From Elymus sibiricus (lineage: Eukaryota > Streptophyta > Magnoliopsida > Poales > Poaceae), in contig CM077671.1 of assembly GCA_039707655.1 (NCBI GenBank), positions 369,893,220 to 369,957,219 of the forward strand: a stretch of DNA of 64,000 bases, read 5' to 3'. A program made the position numbers and the translations under genes. The notes beneath the pieces are model-generated. The model did no database searches and was not told the origin of the DNA. It saw nothing but the letters and a program-made list of their open reading frames with translations. Of this stretch, positions 43,966-54,799 are shown piece after piece (the first letter of the stretch is position 1; each line of letters begins with the position of its first letter).

Positions 43966-44155
43966 TCGGCCAACGGTTGACCAAAGAGTACTCTTCGGCC
44001 AACGGTTGACCAAAGAGTACTCTTCGGCCAACCAAAGACCAAAGAGTCCTCTTCGGCCCAGCAAAGCAGGTTTTCGGTCACGCAATGACCGAAGATGACC
44101 TTTTCGGTCTACTGTTGACCGAAGAGTACCTTTTCGGTCTACTGTTGACCGACGG
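43966..44155. repeat. Right subterminal palindromic motif array of the MULE
   Basis: CTTCGGCCAACGGTTGACC and TTTTCGGTCTACTGTTGACC variants repeat about seven times, ending inside the right TIR. They are the counterpart of the array at 33690-33866. Confidence 0.75.
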
Positions 44156-44236
44156 GGTGCTATTTTTGCAATTTACGTGTTAGGCCAGCTAATTTTCGAA
44201 ATTGCTCTAAATACGCTGCTAGTTACAAAAAAAATC
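44127..44236 (-). repeat. Right 110-bp TIR of the large MULE
   Basis: The complement begins GATTTTTTTTGTAACTAGCA, as on the left. Differences from the left TIR are near positions 30, 50 and 56. The target duplication CCTTTCTAA follows at 44237-44245. Confidence 0.95.
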
Positions 44237-44245
44237 CCTTTCTAA

Positions 44246-44546
44246 GAGCATCTGCACTCAGTCGGACTCCATCTGGCAGCCTTCTTCCGAAGTGGGCTAA
44301 ACAACATTGGTCTTGAATTGTGGAAGGAAAAGGCCGACCTACGCCAAATTTTTTTACCGCATAGTCAGCTCCTCGTGGGTCAAATTCCCGCATTGTGTGT
44401 TCAATGATTAACATGTTTGGTTCTGTTAGACCAGACCGGTCTCATCAAATGGTCACCACTAGGCCATGTGTTTGGCATGACCCGATGGTCAACATGACGT
44501 TTGGGAGTAAGTTGTGCGCCCACCTATGCCATGTCCCATCAATAGT
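44246..44546. other. Flank between MULE and CACTA 3
   Basis: About 300 bp without a recognised feature. It is continuous with 33260-33597 across the MULE, and probably with 47596 onward across CACTA 3. Confidence 0.4.
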
Positions 44547-45079
44547 CATTACTCCAGGAAGGTCCAAAGATAATACATGTATCAGAGACCCTTCGATGAA
44601 ACTGTTTGCGATGTACATCAAAGCGTGTGAAATTTAATAACCCAAAGAAATAGTGTGTGATGTCATAATATCGCACACATTTCGAAAACATAATTGTGTG
44701 CGATGTAGCTCAAACAGTTTTTGCAAAAAATGTGTGTTTGATGTTGTCTATTATTGCACACGGTTTAAAAAAATGTAAACGTGTGTTATGTTTTGCACAC
44801 GGTTTTAATAAATGACGTGTGTGTGTGTGATGTAGTCTATCATTGCACATAGTTATTATAATGCAACCGTGTGTGATGCCATGCACACCGTTTTTGCAAA
44901 AAGTGTGTGTGTGATGTAGCAAATCATTGCACACGGTGTTAAAAACACAAACGTATTTGATGTCTTGCACACATTTTTACATATATTGTGTGTGGAATGT
45001 AGCCTATCATCGTACACACTTTCATAAAAGGAACTGTGTGTGATGCCTGAAATTATTATATTTCCCAAGAATAATGGTT

Positions 45080-46010
45080 TTCGCGAGATGTTTCAAGGTG
45101 ATCTGACATTTTCCGTTGTTGTTTGACTTTGAATTTTTTCTGTACTTAACATGCACCATAGAATCCTCCATGTTAAAATTTGGCGTTTTTAGAGCTCATT
45201 TGCTATATTTAAGTCACTAACTGCATTTCTTGTCCTTTAATGGATATAATCCAAATTTGAACTATGAGTGCATGAAACAGTACATAAAAATGATTTGAAA
45301 AATCATATTAGGGTACTGAGTATATTTGCATGCCTCATACCAGAAATAAAAATAATTTTATAAGATATATGAGGCAAGAATCAACCATGAACATGGAGTT
45401 TATTCGTATTTAAATTATAAAATTTGTAAATGAAGTCTGTAAAATATTAAACTTGGCATAGTGTCATGATATGACCTCAATATGATATGGTAAAAATTTG
45501 AGGAGGTTTCACATTCTTTTGTACATCCTTTAGAAATAAGACAACCTCCAAGGAATGATCATGGTTTCGAGAGTGAGTGCACCAAGTTGGTGGCGAATCA
45601 ATATTTTCCTTCGTCATTTGACTTTGATTTTTTTTCTACAGTTAAGATACATCATAGAATCCTTCATATTAAAAATTGCCACTTTTGGGAGCTCATTTGC
45701 TATATTTGAATCATTACCTACATTTCTAGTCATTTAAGTGGTACATTCAAATTTGAACTACGAGTATAGAAAACAATATACAAAAATGATTTGAAAAATA
45801 ATATTTTGGGCATAGAGTATATGTGTATGCCTCATACAAGAAATAAATATATAATTCAAATATCTAAGTGGGAATATGAAGTTTATTGGTATTTTAATTC
45901 TGGAAAATGTAAATGATGTCTACAAAATATGAACTTTGCATGGTGTCAAGATATGACCTCAGTATAGTGTAGTAAAAATTTGAGAAGATGTTCATAAAAA
46001 AATGTGTAAG
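45080..46010. repeat. Diverged tandem duplication of about 495 bp in CACTA 3
   Basis: TTTGACTTTGA.TTTTTT, ATCATAGAATCC, GAGCTCATTTGCTATATTT, CAAATTTGAACTA and ATGACCTCA.TATG blocks recur in the same order at an offset of about 495 bp. The copies differ by many substitutions, so the duplication is old. Confidence 0.8.
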
Positions 46011-46549
46011 GGCAAAAATAAAATGGCAAGAAAGCACACATGTATGTACTGAATTCTTATTGGTGAAAACAATGAACTCTTGGATTGATAACATGGCATG
46101 AATCCATCCGTCTACACTCCAGACCCAAGAAAATTATCTAGCCTTATCTCATCCTTAGATCTTCACCACGTACTCTACCACATCAACACATATATCTTGC
46201 TAGCATCAATCCAACCACATGTAGAAACACGGCCATGTAAGCTAGCTTCCGTGCTTCTCTTTCTAAGAATCGATCCACCAGGTTGACTGCTGGCTTGCTT
46301 GTTGGATAATACTAATCTAACCTTGTTTTTTCATGTCTAAGTATGATGTCTCTAGCCATCTAATCTATTCTTAATTCTTTCCATCCATCGAGATTCCCCA
46401 AGACATCAAACTAATCACAAATTTCACTCTTGTGAAGCTGTGATCTTTCTCTTCCAATACTTTTTAAGAAAAAAATTATGCATAACTAGTGTAAGAACTA
46501 ATTTCAAGTAGGATAATTTAGTATGTAAGATAAAAAAATCATAATAAAT

Positions 46550-46795
46550 AGAAAAAAACAAAAAATCCAATTGTTTTTGCATGGTAGATTAGCGCGTGAG
46601 GTGCGCTCCAAATTTCAGATCATTTGGACACACGAGTAGCTCTCAGCAATACATGAACAATAAACTTCTTTACAGACCCCAAAGTTGTCTTTTTTGCTGA
46701 GAGCTACTCAGATGTCCAAATGATCTGAAATTTGGAGCACACCTCACATATCAAATGTTCTACCATGCAAAAAAATTGGATTTGTTTTTGAATTT
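46550..46795. repeat. Long imperfect hairpin in CACTA 3
   Basis: The left arm (about 46550-46655, with CCAAATTTCAGATCATTTGG and GAGTAGCTCTCAGCAA) is complementary to the right arm (about 46695-46795, with TTGCTGAGAGCTACTC and CCAAATGATCTGAAATTTGG). The loop is about 45 nt. It could be a nested foldback MITE. Confidence 0.75.
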
Positions 46796-46917
46796 TCCTT
46801 GTATTTCTTTTGAATTTTTCTTCATCGCGGGCGCAGATGAGTCTGGGCACCGAATCGCTACTCTTTTAGTCATGTACTTCTTTTTGACCTTGTCACCCTT
46901 TTCTTTTGGTTTTTTAG

Positions 46918-47004
46918 GATGAGATACAACAAGAAATCTTAGAAGGCTTCGCAGTTGATGACATAGATGAACAAGAGATTGATGAAGCTTTACGACGTAA
47001 TTAG
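46918..47004 (+). pseudogene. Remnant terminal exon in CACTA 3
   Basis: After a pyrimidine tract and AG acceptor (GGTTTTTTAG, ending 46917) an open stretch of 28 codons reads DEIQQEILEGFAVDDIDEQE... and ends EALRRN then TAG at 47004. The acidic, helical C-terminus looks like the last exon of a lost element gene, perhaps the transposase. The rest of that gene has been deleted. Confidence 0.4.
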
Positions 47005-47592
47005 ATGTGATTGCTAGCTGTATCTGTTGGTTGTTGTGTTATGTGAGATGGTACGTTTGCACTTGTATATATTGTAGACAAAGCTTGAAACATGTCGATG
47101 CTAGCAACCTGTGGAAAAGAAACCGTATAGTGGATTTTGAATGTGCATATTTTGTCTTTTGTTTGTTTGTGAAAGGTTATCATAGTAAATTATGTCTAGC
47201 TGATTTTAAGACTAATTGATGCGTTGTTAAGATCACACATTGCACACATTTTGTGTAGTGCAAATGTGATCAATGGTCCCCCACATTGCACACAATTTTT
47301 AGTATCCAATAGTGTGTGATGTCATTTACATCACAAACAACCTTTTATTTCTAGTTGTGTGTAATGACTCGCGCATTACACACAATTTTCGTGAAATAAC
47401 CGTGTGTGATGCTAATCCAAATTGCACACAGTTTTGCGTTGGATTGGGTGGGATGTACCCTCCAATTACAAACAGTTTTGGTAGCGTGTGTGATGCACCC
47501 CCCCTATCGCACACACAGGCAAGGTAACAATTTGAAACAACATCACTGAAAGGGGGTAAAACCCAATTGCTTAGGACCTTCCTGCAGTAGTG

Positions 47593-48369
47593 AGTGCATG
47601 TGTGCATCAATTCCCACACAAAGTTAACGGAGGTCCACTAGATCCCCGCGCGCAATTAACACTGTCGTGGGGATACGAGGGGATATGTTGTTGTGCGTTT
47701 GGGATAACCTATCACCGTTTTGCATTTCCCTAACCTATATAAGGACGTAGATAGAGGGAGAGAGAGTATGCTCCCATATCTCTCTCATTCATCTTCTTCC
47801 ACGCGCCCACAACTCCATGGCCCTAGCGCTCCGCTGCTTTCTACTGCTCCGCCATCATTAGGATATATTGGTCCCCCTCCACTCCCTTATGCATCAATTT
47901 CTACACTCAGCCATAGTAATATCTATCACTCCATCCGGAAAATGCACAGTCTTATCAACTTACTACTAGCCCTAAGATGTGATCCATGAGCCCGCTCATA
48001 TGATGGGAACAAAAGGACAACAACAAAATAATTATGAAACTCAAACAAATCCAAGCAATTCACCAATTTACCCATGGGACAACAATAATCTACTCAAACA
48101 CAATAGCGATGACACAAATCATCGGATAGTAATTCATGGCACCAAACCACCATGTTCAAGTAGGGGATTACAACGGGTTATGGGATAGTGTACTGCTGAA
48201 AAGAGATCGAAAGGTGATGAAAATGTGGTTGAATACAACGACGTTGATGAAGACGATCACAGCGACGATGGTTCCCCGGCGGCACTCTAGCACCACCGGG
48301 AGAGAAGAAGAGAGAGGCTACCCTCCGACTTCTTCTTCCATGGCCTCCCCCTAGATGAGGAGAGGTTCT
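47593..48369 (+). other. Promoter-like flank with weak coding traces
   Basis: CCTATATAAGG (about 47734-47744) followed by a GA-rich then C/T-rich leader resembles a plant promoter. Downstream, 47979-48188 and the acidic stretch EYNDVDEDDHSDDGSP (about 48225-48275, a different frame) look like parts of a decayed gene or transposon protein I cannot name. No splice model holds together. Called as a trace only. Confidence 0.3.
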
Positions 48370-48801
48370 TGTTGGGGAACGTTGCATGGGAAACAAAAAA
48401 AATTCTACGCACACGCAAGATCTATCCATGGAGGTGCATAGCTATGAGAGGGGGAGTGTGTCTACATACCCCTGTAGATCGCTAAGCGGAAGCGTTAAAA
48501 ACGCGGTTGATGTAGTCATACGTCTTCACGATCCAATTGTGATCCGTCCCGATCAAGCGCCGAACGGACGGCACCTCCGCGTTCAGCATATGTGCGGCTC
48601 GATGACGTCTCCTCCTTCTTGATCCAGAACTCGAGGGAGGACAATTTGATGGGATCTCAACCAGCACGACGGCATGTTGGAGATAGTTGTGGAGCAATCC
48701 TGGCAGGGCTTCGCCAAGTGTTACCGTAGATGCGATCTGAGGAGAAAACAGAGTAATGGGAGAGAGAGGGACGCCAAGGTCTTGTGTGTACTCTTGGGGG
48801 C
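48370..48801 (+). repeat. Angela/BARE1-like copia LTR fragment
   Basis: Starts TGTTGGGGAACGTTGCATGG and includes GTAGATCGCTAAGCGGAAGC and CGAACGGACGGCACCTCCGC, hallmarks of the Angela/BARE1 LTR as I recall it. It is cut at 48801 by another LTR. No internal domain is present. Confidence 0.8.
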
Positions 48802-49884
48802 TGATACGTCTCCAACGTATCTATAATTTTTGATTGTTCCATGCTATTATATTATCATTCTAGGATACTTTTTGAGTAATAATTTACCAATTTATATTAG
48901 TTTTGAGCACTAACCTATTCACCCAGTGCCTAGTGCCAGTTCCTGTTTTCTGCGTGTTTTTTACTTTTCAGGTTTACAGTACCAAACGAAGTCCAATTTC
49001 CCCAAAACTTTTTTATGATTTTTTCTGGACCAAAAGAAGACCCGGAAGCTTCGGGAGAAGACCGGAGGCTGCACGAGGGAGGCACAAGCCATTTGGGTGC
49101 GCCCTGATGGCTTGTGCCCCCTGGTGACTCTCCTGACCCCGTTCTCTGGCCTATAAATTCACATATATTCCAAAAACCCTAGAGGGCATCCCGGAACTCT
49201 TTTTCCGTCGTCGCAAGTCTCTGTTCCGCCACGATCCCATCTGGAGCTCCATTCCGGCACCCTGCAGGAGGGGGGATCGATCACGGAGGGCCTCTTCATC
49301 AACCTTGCTACCCTCATGATGATGTGTGAGTAGTTCACCACATACCTACGGGTCCGTAGTTAGTACCTAGATGGCTCTCTCTCTCTCTCTTTTGATGTTC
49401 AATACAATGATCATCGCATCTTCACTTTGATCTATCTGATGTAATTATTTTGTATGGTGCGTTTGTTGGGATTCGATGAATTGTGGGTTTATGTTCAGAT
49501 TATTCATGAAAAGTATTTGAGTCACCTCTGAATATTATGATTCTTATTGGCATGATTAGTATAGCTTCGTAATTCTCTCTGATCTATTGATTTACTTTGG
49601 CCAAGATGATTGATCTTTCTTCAGTGAGACGGGTGCGTTGTAGTGGGTTCAACCTAACGGGTTTCTATATCCCAGTGACAGAAGGGGACAAGATACGTCT
49701 TTATGTTGTTGCCAGTAAGGATAAAACAATGGGGTTTATTCATATTGATTGAGTTTACTATGTCTACATCATGTCATCGTTCTCCATGCATTACTCTGTT
49801 TGTCATGAACTTAATACGTAGAGAGGCAAGCGTAGAAGCGCTCTTGAAGTGGAGTAATTGTAATAGGTGCAGGCAGGAGTCAGA
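48802..49884 (+). repeat. Truncated LTR of the TGATACGTCTCC family
   Basis: Collinear with the LTRs at 13406 and 19126 (TGATACGTCTCCAACG, the 49149 GGCCTATAAATTC TATA region, a short (TC)n, AATAGGTGCAGGCAGGAGTC). It is interrupted at 49884 by the minus-strand element; the remainder of the LTR is not in the window. More diverged than the other two copies. Confidence 0.85.
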
Positions 49885-51399
49885 TGACCCACAAGTATAG
49901 GGGGTCAATCGTAGTCCTTTCGATAAGTAAGAGTGTCGAACCCAACGAGGATCAGAAGGAAATGATAAGCCGTTTTCAGCAAGGTAATTTCTGCAAGCAC
50001 TGAAATAGTAGGTAACAGATAGTTTGATAGCAAGATAATTGGTAACGAGCAAGTAATGGTAATGGAAAATAAAGTGCAGCAAGGTATCCCAATCCTTTTG
50101 TGGCAAAGGACAGGCTAGAACAATCTCTTATAATTGGCAAAGTGTTCTTCATGGTACACTGGAATTTCATCTAGTCACTTTTATCATGTTGGTTTGATTT
50201 GCGTTCGCTACTTTGATAATTTGATATGTGGGTGGACCGCTACTTGGGTGTTGTTCTTACTTGAACAAACCTCCCACTTATGATTAACCCCCTCGCAAGC
50301 ATCCGCAACTATGAGAAAAGTATTAAGATAAAATCTAACACATCATTAAACGTTTGGATCCAAATCAGCCCCTTACGAAGTAGCGCATAAACTAGGGTTT
50401 AAGCTTCTGTCACTCTAGCAACCCATCATCTAATAACTACTCCACAATGCATTCCCTTAGGCCCAAGGATGGTGAAGTGTCCTGTACTCGATGTTCACAT
50501 GACACCACTAAGGGAATCACAACATGCATATCATCAAAATATCGAACACATATCAAATTCACATAATTACTGGCAACATGACTTGTCCCATGACCTCAAG
50601 AACAAAGGTAACTACTCAAAAATAATACTCCTGCTCAAGACCAGAGGGGTATTAAATAGCATAATGGATCTGAACATATAATCTTCCACCAAATAAACCA
50701 TATAGTAATCAACTACAAGATGTAATCAACACTACTAGTCACCCACATGTACCAATCTAAGGTTCCGGTACAAAGATTGAACACAAGAGATTTACTAGCG
50801 TTTGAGAGGAGATGGTGTGGTTGAAGATGTTGATGAAGATTGGCCTCCCAAAGATGAGAGGGTTGTTGGTGATGACGATGGCTTCGATTTCCCCCTCCGG
50901 GAGGGAAGTTCCCCTGGCGGAATCGCTCCGCCGGAGGGAAAAAGTGCTCCTGCCCAAGTTCCGCCTCGAGACGGCCGCGTCCCATCCCGAAAGTCCTCTC
51001 CTTATTTTTTCTAGGTCAAAAGACCTTAAGTACCAAAAGATGGGCACCGGAGGTGGCCTGGGCTGAGCACAACCCACCAGGGCACGCCTCGGGGGCCTGA
51101 CGCGCCCTGGTGTCTTGTGCTCACTAGGTGGCCCCCCTCCGGTAGTTATTTGCTCCAGTATTTTTCATATATTCCAAAATAATTCTCCATGAAGTTTCAG
51201 CTTATTTGGAGATGTGCAAAATAGGTATCTCTTATATGCTTTTTCAGGTCCAGAATTCCAGCTGCCCGTATTCTCCCTCTTTGTGTAAATCTTGCATATT
51301 ATGAGAGAAAAAGGCATTAGAATCACTCCCTAAAGCATTATTATGCATAAAAACATTATAAATACCAGTAGGAAATCATGATGCAAAATGAACGTATCA
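49885..51399 (-). repeat. 3' LTR of the minus-strand Athila-type element
   Basis: On the minus strand it begins TGATACGTTCATTTTGCATC and ends ACTTGTGGGTCA (1515 bp). The open frame at about 51077-50713 is LTR sequence and not a gene. Confidence 0.78.
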
Positions 51400-52959
51400 A
51401 CTCCCCCAAGCTTAGACCTCACTTGTCCTCAAGCGAAAGCCGATATCGAGAAACATGTCCACATGGTTCGAGAGAGAGGTGTCGATAAAAACAAAATACG
51501 GACATAATAGCATCATGCTTATTATCATAGCAACAACAAACTTTACATAGTACTCATTCATATAACTTTTATTATATAACTTCATCATATAACTTCTCAT
51601 GAACAAGTAACAATTCATCACAACATAGAAGGATAAAGCATAAACCTTATTGAAAACCAACAAAATATGTTCTCAGTCAACTTTGCAACTACAATTCATC
51701 ATATTTTCAGGAAGGTTCTCGTGTCGGAGCCTTTTGGCAAGTCCACATGCTCAACTATCTTTTAATCTTCTATGATTGCTAACACTCACAGCATACCCAT
51801 GAGCAAAAAGTTTCAACCGGACACATAGAAAGATAGGGGCTTATAGTTTTGCGTCCCAACGCATTCACCTCAAGGGTGATGTCAACAATAATAAGTCATG
51901 CTCAGTCATATCCAACTAGATATATGTGTCTAGATCTTTCCTCACCACATGATGCTTGCAAAAAGAAAAAGTAAAAAGGAATAGGGAATAATACTTTGAC
52001 TCTTGCATAAAAGTAAATACATAAAAGTAAAAGATAGGCCCTTCGCATAGGGAAGCAAATGTTGTCATGCGCTTTTTGGTCTGTATGCCAAATCCCTTAA
52101 TGTAAAAGAACGTCACGCTATATTGCCCCCTATGATAGCAACCTTTATTATGCAGTCCGTCGCTTTTATTACTTTGCCATCATAAGTTCGTATACCACTC
52201 AATTTTCTCTTACACTAATTGAGCAAACACATTTAGAAGAATTTTTTTATTGCCTTAGTGCACCGATGACAACTTACTTGAAGGATCCTACTCAATCCAT
52301 AGGTAGGTATGGTGGACTCTCAAAACATGAGTTTGGGTTTAGGGTTTTTGGATGCACAAGTAGTATCTGTACTTAGTACGGAATTTTTGGCTAGCAAAGA
52401 TATTGAGCAAGCACCACATGTTGAAGGATCTATGACAATATAACTTCTATGTGAATATGAACAATCATAAATCATTACATTGTCTTCCTTGTCCAACGTC
52501 AACAATTTTGGCATATAATATTTAATGGGGGCTCACAATCATAAAAGATGTCCAAGATAGTGTATTTGCATGTGAATCTTCTCTTCCCTTATTAATTCTT
52601 TCATGAGTTGCATCATTGACCAATGCTATGTTTATCAATCTCCAATAAATTTTACCACTTATACTTTTCCTTATGTGACGTCATTACTTACCATAAGATT
52701 AGCATATGATCCTTTTCATTTATTTTCCTTTTTATTTTGATTGCAACAAGAAAGTAAAGAAGCAAAAGCTCAAGCTAAACTTTATTATATAACTCTCACT
52801 AGATTACATAGATAGATAGATCACGAAACTAGCACTCGAAAATAGATCATACTAAACTTTCATTCAACTAAATCATGAAAGAGCTAAGGATCAAACTAGA
52901 ATAAGTAAAGGTAAATAAAAGTGATGGTGATACGATACCGGGGCATCTCCCCCAAGCTT
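51400..52959. other. Non-coding internal region of the minus-strand Athila-type element
   Basis: AT-rich, with only short chance open frames and no protein domain in any frame. It resembles the 3' non-coding region of the plus-strand Athila-type element in composition and position. Confidence 0.6.
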
Positions 52960-53320
52960 GGCTCAAGCTAAGGGGCGTGCCCATACCCGTGTACTCAAGT
53001 CTCCTTTGGTGGTGAAGATGATGAAGGTGGTGGTGATGAAGTGGTAGGCTTATCCTCCGGCTTCCAAGGAAAGGGCTCACCATCAAAAGTTGACGCACGA
53101 GTCCCCTGAGTCCTGCAACTGGCAACTAAACTCATACCTTTAAATCTTGCTTCATACTCAAAAAAACTTGGTTTTGAAGATCATAGATTTGACTTTGCAG
53201 AAAACTAATTTGCTCGTTGAAGGTAAAGACAATGTCCTTCATAGACCGGCCATCCACCATCTGATCACGGGTGAATTCCGTGATCATGGAGTGATTGGCA
53301 CTAAGTCCACGCTCCACTAT
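52960..53320 (-). pseudogene. Coding remnant of the minus-strand Athila-type element
   Basis: Minus-strand frames read MITEFTRDQMVDGRSMKD then, in a shifted frame, LEYEARFKGMSLVASCRTQG and FDGEPFPWKPEDKPTTS with a Ser/Pro-rich end. This looks like the tail of an Athila-type accessory (env-position or gag) ORF. It is truncated at 53320 by the Tat-type LTR. Confidence 0.5.
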
Positions 53321-53924
53321 TGTCGTGGTTTTGTCACGGCAGATGTCCGAAGACTTAGGTTCGAGGCCATCGTTAAGGTAGTGGACTCAAAGGGTTTGGT
53401 TGAGACGAGGGACACGAGTTTACCCAGGTTCAACCCCTCAAGAAGAGGTAAAAGCCTACGTCTTGCTAGTGTTGTATTGATTGGAGTATCGATTACAAGG
53501 GAGCGGATTTGCTTGACCTAGTTCTCGATTGATTCATTTCTGTCTAAGCCGCCCCAGGGTCTCACCTTTATATAGGAGGTCAAGGCCCTGTGTTACACGA
53601 GTCTCAAACCGACTCACACAACGTATTCAATCATGTCTCTAAGCCGCCTTGCCATCTGGGGCAAGCTGTCTCCGGGCGGCTTAACTGCCCGGGTCTTTAT
53701 ACCATCTTCTGTCTGGGCCTTCTTCTTGGCCCGTTAGGTAAACTGCCATGCGGCCTGGCCTTATCTTTTGGCCCACCTCATGGGTCTTGGCTACGAGCTG
53801 CCAGTTATGACCCGGCCCCTCCTGGGCGGGTCTTACCCCGGGGTTATATCCCCAAGATTAGGCCCTAGGTTGATTTGAGCCGGCTCATGTCAATCTTCAA
53901 ACTCACTTGGCGGCGAGTCTTACA
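53321..53924 (-). repeat. 3' LTR of the Tat-type element
   Basis: The minus strand begins TGTAAGACTCGCCGCCAAG and ends CAAAACCACGACA (604 bp). The preceding minus-strand purine-rich AGATGACAGAAA is the likely polypurine tract. CTCCTATATAAAGG (about 53565-53578, minus strand) is the probable TATA box. Confidence 0.78.
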
Positions 53925-54799
53925 TTTCTGTCATCTGAAAAGAAAAACTGATAACCCGCCATGACATCATATCGAATATTCCGAAAAGATCCTGTGACGT
54001 TTGCAACGGATCTCCTCATTGAAGGGTCGGCCCGAAAATCGAGGCGCCCTCCTTGGTCAATCATCACTGTGTCTCCTTGATTTTCGCACGCACTGTTGCC
54101 CTCCCATCTCATAAATAAGCAGACGGGGGGGGGGGGCTTTCCTTTTCTCCGCCGCTGCAGTCGTCTTCCTCCTTCAGATGCCCGTACCTTCGAAGCTCCG
54201 CTGCGCCAACCGGACCTTCACCGTCATCCCCAACGCCGGCCGCTGCATCAACCTGACGCGGTCCAGAAACTCGCCATCCCGTCCGCATCCGCAAGGTAGC
54301 ATCCTCACTCTTTGTAGGACCCGCAATCATCCCCAAGTAGGGTCTTCAAGTTCATCGGGTTCCCTTAGTGTTCATCGCTGTTCTTCGCTGTTCTTCGTAA
54401 TGTAGATTGCAAGTGTCCCTTTGAATCTCATATTGCTATGCATCCATTGCAGCGGTCCTTTTAATGTTAATGCCCACTTGATATAGATCTGCATAGCAAT
54501 CTTCCTCACATACTGTCCGCCTGTTCTTCCTTTATCGTTTTAGGTTATGAATATATTTTGCTTTCCCTTCGCCCGTAGATCTTACAGCCATAACAACAAT
54601 ATGTGGAACCTGTTTGTCCGCACTTAGCCTTATTTTCCAGCGTTGCCTTGTCCACCTAACCCGCCATTGCATTGGCGGCTCTCCTAGAACATATTTCGGC
54701 GGTTTGACACCTTACCATTACGCTGACCATAATTTCTTCGACTACTGAACATTTTCCAAACCCGCGATATTCCGTTCCTTCACAGCTTAACCCGCCATT
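53925..54799 (+). other. Leader and promoter region of the antisense gene
   Basis: No coding region is supported, although a short open frame starts at 54178. A run of twelve G (54125-54136) follows AATAAGCAGAC. A C/T-rich leader (54137-54260) and a possible donor (AAGGTAGCATCC, about 54293) suggest an untranslated first exon and intron before the ATG at 54800. Confidence 0.4.

Larger units (their letters stand above)
33607..44236 (+). mobile_element. Large multi-gene Mutator-like element (MULE)
   Basis: A 10,630-bp element has 110-bp terminal inverted repeats differing at about 3 positions and a perfect 9-bp duplication CCTTTCTAA (33598-33606, 44237-44245). Plus-strand genes: MuDR-type transposase (34370-37184) and plant-mobile-domain protein (37346-40205). 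Minus-strand genes: B3-like (43665-42480), orphan 148-aa (42208-41762) and GRF zinc finger (41211-40542). The two groups converge around 40206-40541. Three minus-strand genes have their own TATA boxes, so this is not a random gene capture into one transcript. Defects are few: one frameshift in the transposase and two nonsense codons in the mobile-domain gene; the minus-strand genes look intact. Confidence 0.95.
44547..47592. mobile_element. CACTA transposon 3, non-autonomous, TSD AGT
   Basis: A 3046-bp element. The left end CATTACTCCAGGAAGGTCC pairs with CACTACTGCAGGAAGGTCC at the right (minus strand), and AGT flanks both sides (44544-44546, 47593-47595). Subterminal regions (44640-45060, 47225-47520) carry many CACACGGTTT / GTGTGTGATG words in both orientations. 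There is no tnp2 transposase. Confidence 0.87.
49885..53320 (-). mobile_element. Athila-type LTR element, minus strand, 3' part only
   Basis: On the minus strand the order is coding remnant (53320-52960), non-coding internal region with CTTGGGGGAGATGCC (about 52950), a polypurine tract CTAAGCTTGGGGGAG (about 51400-51414) and the 3' LTR (51399-49885). The upstream part is cut by the Tat-type insertion at 53320. Confidence 0.78.

Noticed and set aside
43364..44098. 244-codon plus-strand frame
   Set aside because: It crosses exons and introns of the minus-strand B3-like gene and the GGCGGGA array. The repeated GGREWRERRAG residues are the array translated.
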